From an uncultured Selenomonadales bacterium (lineage in GTDB: Bacteria > Bacillota > Negativicutes > Selenomonadales > Selenomonadaceae): a stretch of 9,229 nt of DNA. The DNA lies in assembly GCA_946543495.1 (NCBI GenBank), contig CAMNLS010000041.1, forward strand, positions 1 to 9,229, in the 5' to 3' direction. The notes under the pieces were generated by a model, which made no database searches, had not been told where the DNA came from, and saw only the letters and a program-made list of their open reading frames with translations. Position numbers and translations under genes: made by a program. Shown one piece after another: positions 6,369 through 9,229 of the stretch (positions are counted from its first letter, which is position 1; each line of letters starts with the position of its first letter).

Positions 6369-6557
6369 TCACCTAATGCCGCGTTCATCTGCCGCCTTTT
6401 TATAGCCCTGATACTGTGCGCTGGTAGGATTACTGCGCCAACGCCTAAGTTCATCGCGCAAATCTTCGCGGCTCATGCTTTTGCCCTCGCGATAGTACTC
6501 TTGAATCTCTTCTGCCCATTCAGAACCTTTGTTATACAAATCGCTGAAAAATCCCAT
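6369..6557 (-). CDS. Small hydrophilic protein of unknown function, 62 residues
   Basis: Not recognised. It begins with an amphipathic helix (MGFFSDLYNKGSEWAEEIQEYY), then REDLRDELRRWRS, and a C-terminal segment SAQYQGYKKAADERGIR. It is rich in Glu, Arg and aromatic residues and has no Cys, no membrane span and no signal peptide. A perfect AGGAGGT (6566-6572) sits 8 bases before the ATG and overlaps the TAG stop of the zinc-ribbon gene upstream, so the two are coupled. An intrinsic terminator follows 16 bases after the stop. The strong ribosome binding site and operon position make it a real gene; the function is open. Confidence 0.75.
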   Translation of the reverse strand: MGFFSDLYNKGSEWAEEIQEYYREGKSMSREDLRDELRRWRSNPTSAQYQGYKKAADERGIR

Positions 6558-6570
6558 GAATAATTACCTC

Positions 6571-6732
6571 CTAACCTTTGGTGACTTTGATTCTGTTCTG
6601 CCCGTATTCGACGGTGTAGCGTTTGCCGCAAGCGGGGCAACTGCCGCTCGTGCGCTGGGGTCTCGGTGTATCAAAAGGATAAGCACCGAGTTTGCGCCCG
6701 CAGTGAGGACAGTTCACGCTCTTTGTAGCCAT
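6571..6732 (-). CDS. Small zinc-ribbon protein, 53 residues
   Basis: The frame reads MATKSVNCPHCGRKLG, then a Pro/Arg-rich turn, then SCPACGKRYTVEYG and RIKVTKG. Two CPxCG knuckles, Cys8/Cys11 and Cys32/Cys35, make a four-cysteine zinc ribbon; the basic tail would suit nucleic-acid or protein contact. The start is ATG 6732, with GGAG (6741-6744) 8 bases upstream; an ATG two codons earlier is too close to that site. It begins 14 bases after the XRE gene's stop and its own TAG (6571-6573) is inside the next gene's ribosome binding site. No enzymatic domain fits in this length. Partner or target cannot be told from sequence. Confidence 0.75.
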   Translation of the reverse strand: MATKSVNCPHCGRKLGAYPFDTPRPQRTSGSCPACGKRYTVEYGQNRIKVTKG

Positions 6733-6746
6733 ATTCATCACTCCAA

Positions 6747-7118
6747 TCAGCTTTTATTGTCGGAAAATATTTTGTCTACCTTTTCGAATTGCTCAAGCAT
6801 CTTGTCCATATCTTCATTAAGCTTTTTAATTCCCTCGAAGGTGTCTTTCATGTCGCTCCAAAAACATTTCAAATCCGAATCATGTATGCCGTCAATGTCG
6901 GTGAGCAGAGCCAATTCAACGTCCAAGACGCGAGAAATTCTTATCAACATGGGCAAGGAAATACTTTTGTTCGTAGAGGCGTTTTCGATTTGCGACAGAT
7001 AATTTTTATTTATGCTTAGCTTGTCTGCGAGTTCGGCTTGAGTCATGTTCCTTAGCTTGCGAAAACCAGCAATGCGCATTCCGATACAGCGCATTTCAGC
7101 TTGAAAATCTTCCTTCAT
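6747..7118 (-). CDS. XRE-family helix-turn-helix transcriptional regulator
   Basis: A 123-residue protein with an HTH_3 domain at about residues 13-75: IAGFRKLRNMTQAELADKLS is followed by INKNYLSQIENA (36-47), giving the usual helix-turn-helix pair, then a leucine-rich dimer-type segment (SLPMLIRISRVLDVE). The last 40 residues (84-121) are a charged, heptad-like helix (FEGIKKLNEDMDKMLEQFEKVDKIF) that may be a coiled coil for oligomerisation or ligand sensing. The start at 7118 is set by AAGGAGAGG (7126-7134) 7 bases upstream; a 27-residue longer frame would begin upstream of the promoter. It heads the operon with the zinc-ribbon and 62-residue genes, as is common for a regulator of its own cassette. 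Target operators are unknown. Confidence 0.85.
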   Translation of the reverse strand: MKEDFQAEMRCIGMRIAGFRKLRNMTQAELADKLSINKNYLSQIENASTNKSISLPMLIRISRVLDVELALLTDIDGIHDSDLKCFWSDMKDTFEGIKKLNEDMDKMLEQFEKVDKIFSDNKS

Positions 7119-7125
7119 GTACTTT

Positions 7126-7174
7126 CCTCTCCTTCGTTTGATAAATATTCTACCAAAAAAAATCCCGTTGTCGA
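7126..7174 (-). promoter_or_regulatory. Promoter and ribosome binding site of the XRE operon
   Basis: On the minus strand, TCGACA (7174-7169, five of six matches to TTGACA) and TAGAAT (7152-7147, five of six to TATAAT) are 16 bp apart. Transcription would start near 7140, leaving a ~22-base leader with the site AAGGAGAGG (7134-7126). Confidence 0.65.
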
Positions 7175-7218
7175 TTAACTGAAAGTCGGATTTCCACACC
7201 CTTTAGATACACCTAAAC

Positions 7219-7243
7219 AAAAAAGCTCGAACAGTGTCCGAGC
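7219..7243 (-). terminator. Intrinsic terminator of the RND efflux gene
   Basis: On the minus strand GCTCGGAC pairs with GTTCGAGC (7243-7225) with one G-U pair, around a 3-base loop, followed by six T residues (7224-7219). It lies 34 bases past the efflux-gene stop. Confidence 0.8.
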
Positions 7244-7277
7244 CTGTAAAACTTTCGTCTTTATCTTTGATGAAAAG

Positions 7278-9229
7278 TCACATGTAATCGATAGAGGATT
7301 TTTGTTTCTCCTGCTTCATGAATCCGAGTTTCTTAGCAACCCATTCTGTTATGACGAACAGCACGGGAATAACAAAAATTCCAAGCGTCGTTGCAAACAA
7401 CATTCCGCCGACGACCGCCACGCCCATTCCGTTACGAGCCGCCGAACCTGCGCCGCTTGCCATTGCCAAAGGTAAGCAACCAATGATAAACGCAAATGAA
7501 GTCATGAGTATCGGGCGAAGTCGCAAACCTGCCGCCTCAAGAGCCGCCTTAATCGGCTCCATGCCTCTATCAACGCGAACCTTAGCGAACTCAACGATTA
7601 ATATCGCATTCTTCGCCGCCAAGCCGATTATCATGATTATCCCGATTTGCATGTAAACGCTATCTTGCAAGCCCGCGTTCTGTTGACCGTTATTAAGCGT
7701 CGCTTCAACCCACGCCATGAAAAATTCCGAGAAGACCGCTCCTAGAATTCCCGTTGGCACACTCAACAGCACCGCGAACGGCACCGACCAGCTTTCATAC
7801 AACGCGGCAAGCATTAAGAAGACGAACACCAACGCCAACGCTAAAACTTGTCCTGTGGAACTTGCCGCTTTCTTTTCTTCGCGAGACTGCCCAGACCATT
7901 CGATATTGAATCCGACGCCCGCTTCCTCGTTGACGATTTCTTCAATCGCCGCCATTGCTTGACCAGAGGAATAACCTTCGCCCGCGTTGCCTTGAATCGT
8001 TACTGCACGCGCCGCATTGAATCTTGAAATCTGCGTTGGCCCTGTGGAATATCTAGGCGTGATTAAGGTATCCAACGAAACCATTTGCCCGCCTGAACCT
8101 TTGACGAAGACGAATCGTGCACAGTCAGCCTCCGAACGATAAAGCACGTCCGATTGAAGCATAACTTTATACGTGCGCCCGAACTTGTTAAAGTCGTTGA
8201 CTTGCATTCCGCCGAAGTTGACTTGCAGAGCGTCGAATACGTCCGAGAGACTTACGCCTAACAGTTTAACCTTTTCGCGGTCAATCTCATATTCAACCGT
8301 CGGGGAGGCAATGTTAAAAGTTGTGCGCACGCCTTGCATTTCTGGACGTTGATTGGCTCTTGCGACAATGCGTTTTGTAAGTTCGTCAAGCTCAGTATCG
8401 GTGTGACCTGCCATATCTTGAAGTTGCATTGACCAGCCGCCGACGTTGCCTAAACCGGGCAATGCGGGCGGGTTGAACGCTATAACTTGCGCTTCGGGAA
8501 CAACCATTGCGCCGAGTCTGAACATATTACCTATACACGCATTGATTGAAGCCTCCGGCCCGCGCTTATCCCATGAATCTAAGCCGCAGACGATAATACC
8601 CGCGCTAGGCTTGGATCCGAACGACAGAATATCAAAGCCCGTAATCATCATGCAGGACTTGAGACCGGGCATTTCTTTCATGACCGCGCCGCCTAGTTTA
8701 TCAATCGTTTGGACGGTGTGATTCATCGAGGTACCTTCGGGCAAGTTTATCGACGTGAAGAAGTAGCCTTGATCCTCTTCAGGCACGAAGGTTGATGGGA
8801 GCCGCTGATAAATCATCCACGTGACGCCGCCGACAATCAGCAAGAAGACAATCGCGAGCTTTGACCTGTTTATAAACGCCGCGACTATTCCGACGTAAGA
8901 ATTCTTCGTGCGGTCGAACCAGTTATTGAACGCGGTAAAGAACTTGTCGAAGAGTCCTTGCTTTTTGTTGGGGTCTTTAGGCTTAAGAATCATGGCGCAA
9001 AGAGCTGGCGTCAACGTCAACGCGACGAACGCCGATAACGCCATTGAAATTGCGATAGTCAGTGCGAACTGTCGATAGAGGACGCCCATCATGCCGCCGA
9101 GGAACGCAACGGGCACGAACACCGCCGCGAGTACGAAGGCTATTGCCACGACGGGTCCTTGAACCTCGTCCATCGCGCGTTCGGTTGCGTCGACGGGTTG
9201 AAGTCCTTCCTCCATGTGGTGTTCGACGT
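7278..9229 (-). CDS. RND multidrug efflux transporter, AcrB/HAE1 type (partial, N-terminus missing)
   Basis: Inner-membrane proton-driven pump subunit that exports hydrophobic compounds together with a periplasmic adaptor and an outer-membrane channel. The frame is open to the window edge (VEHHMEEG before the first Met in view), so roughly 400 N-terminal residues, including the TM4 Asp pair, are outside. About 649 residues remain, numbered here from the Met at 9215. Visible are VAIAFVLAAVFVPVAFLGG, the TLTPALCAMILKP motif (67-79), the second periplasmic porter/docking domain (~140-450), and TM8-12. Proton-relay residues by family comparison are Lys535 (GLAAKNAILIVEFAK), Arg565 and Thr572 (RLRPILMTS). 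The TM9-TM10 loop is about 14 residues longer than in AcrB. It ends ...KQKSSIDYM at TGA 7278-7280, followed by a terminator. Adaptor and channel genes are not in view. Confidence 0.95.
   Translation of the reverse strand, partial: VEHHMEEGLQPVDATERAMDEVQGPVVAIAFVLAAVFVPVAFLGGMMGVLYRQFALTIAISMALSAFVALTLTPALCAMILKPKDPNKKQGLFDKFFTAFNNWFDRTKNSYVGIVAAFINRSKLAIVFLLIVGGVTWMIYQRLPSTFVPEEDQGYFFTSINLPEGTSMNHTVQTIDKLGGAVMKEMPGLKSCMMITGFDILSFGSKPSAGIIVCGLDSWDKRGPEASINACIGNMFRLGAMVVPEAQVIAFNPPALPGLGNVGGWSMQLQDMAGHTDTELDELTKRIVARANQRPEMQGVRTTFNIASPTVEYEIDREKVKLLGVSLSDVFDALQVNFGGMQVNDFNKFGRTYKVMLQSDVLYRSEADCARFVFVKGSGGQMVSLDTLITPRYSTGPTQISRFNAARAVTIQGNAGEGYSSGQAMAAIEEIVNEEAGVGFNIEWSGQSREEKKAASSTGQVLALALVFVFLMLAALYESWSVPFAVLLSVPTGILGAVFSEFFMAWVEATLNNGQQNAGLQDSVYMQIGIIMIIGLAAKNAILIVEFAKVRVDRGMEPIKAALEAAGLRLRPILMTSFAFIIGCLPLAMASGAGSAARNGMGVAVVGGMLFATTLGIFVIPVLFVITEWVAKKLGFMKQEKQKSSIDYM

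Noticed and set aside
6529..7002. A 157-residue open frame on the plus strand
   Set aside because: It runs antisense through the zinc-ribbon and XRE genes, both of which have good ribosome binding sites and recognisable motifs; its own sequence is low-complexity Ser-rich.
7119..7199. A 27-residue N-terminal extension of the XRE protein
   Set aside because: It would start upstream of the likely promoter and lacks a ribosome binding site, while the ATG at 7118 has an excellent one.

Overview
The window most likely comes from a diderm Firmicute of the Negativicutes (Selenomonas/Phascolarctobacterium-like). This is an inference. The genes point to an outer membrane with LPS (an O-antigen ligase-type protein, a YrbL-family protein next to LPS genes, and an AcrB/HAE1-type RND pump). 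The translation signals look Firmicute-like: near-perfect AGGAGG Shine-Dalgarno sequences, TTG starts, and tightly packed operons with intrinsic terminators.

Layout. (1) Bases 1-2718, plus strand: the tail of an unidentified gene, a YrbL-family kinase-fold protein, an O-antigen ligase-family membrane protein and rnc (RNase III), all packed 3 bp apart or overlapping. (2) Bases 2715-4399, minus strand: a two-gene operon with an ATGA overlap, SIMPL-domain protein followed by a 340-residue protein of unknown function. It converges on rnc with a 4-bp overlap of stop codons. Each of the two converging genes appears to carry the other's Rho-independent terminator inside its own 3' coding end. (3) Bases 4400-4522: a divergent promoter region, then prfC (release factor 3) on plus, from a TTG start. 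(4) Bases 6137-6368: two bidirectional terminators that bracket a ~127-nt non-coding island with a palindrome resembling a dispersed repeat. (5) Bases 6369-7174, minus strand: a small operon with its own promoter, encoding an XRE-type regulator, a 53-residue zinc-ribbon protein and a 62-residue protein of unknown function. (6) Bases 7219-9229, minus strand: an intrinsic terminator and the C-terminal two thirds of an RND multidrug efflux transporter whose N-terminus lies beyond the window.

Working together: the first operon joins cell-envelope (LPS) functions to RNA processing. The convergence of rnc with a terminator-sharing partner could make rnc mRNA a substrate of its own product. prfC stands alone as a translation-termination factor. 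The XRE/zinc-ribbon/small-protein operon is the least understood cassette. No rRNA, tRNA, CRISPR array, insertion sequence or origin was recognised, and no stretch longer than about 300 bases lacks a gene.
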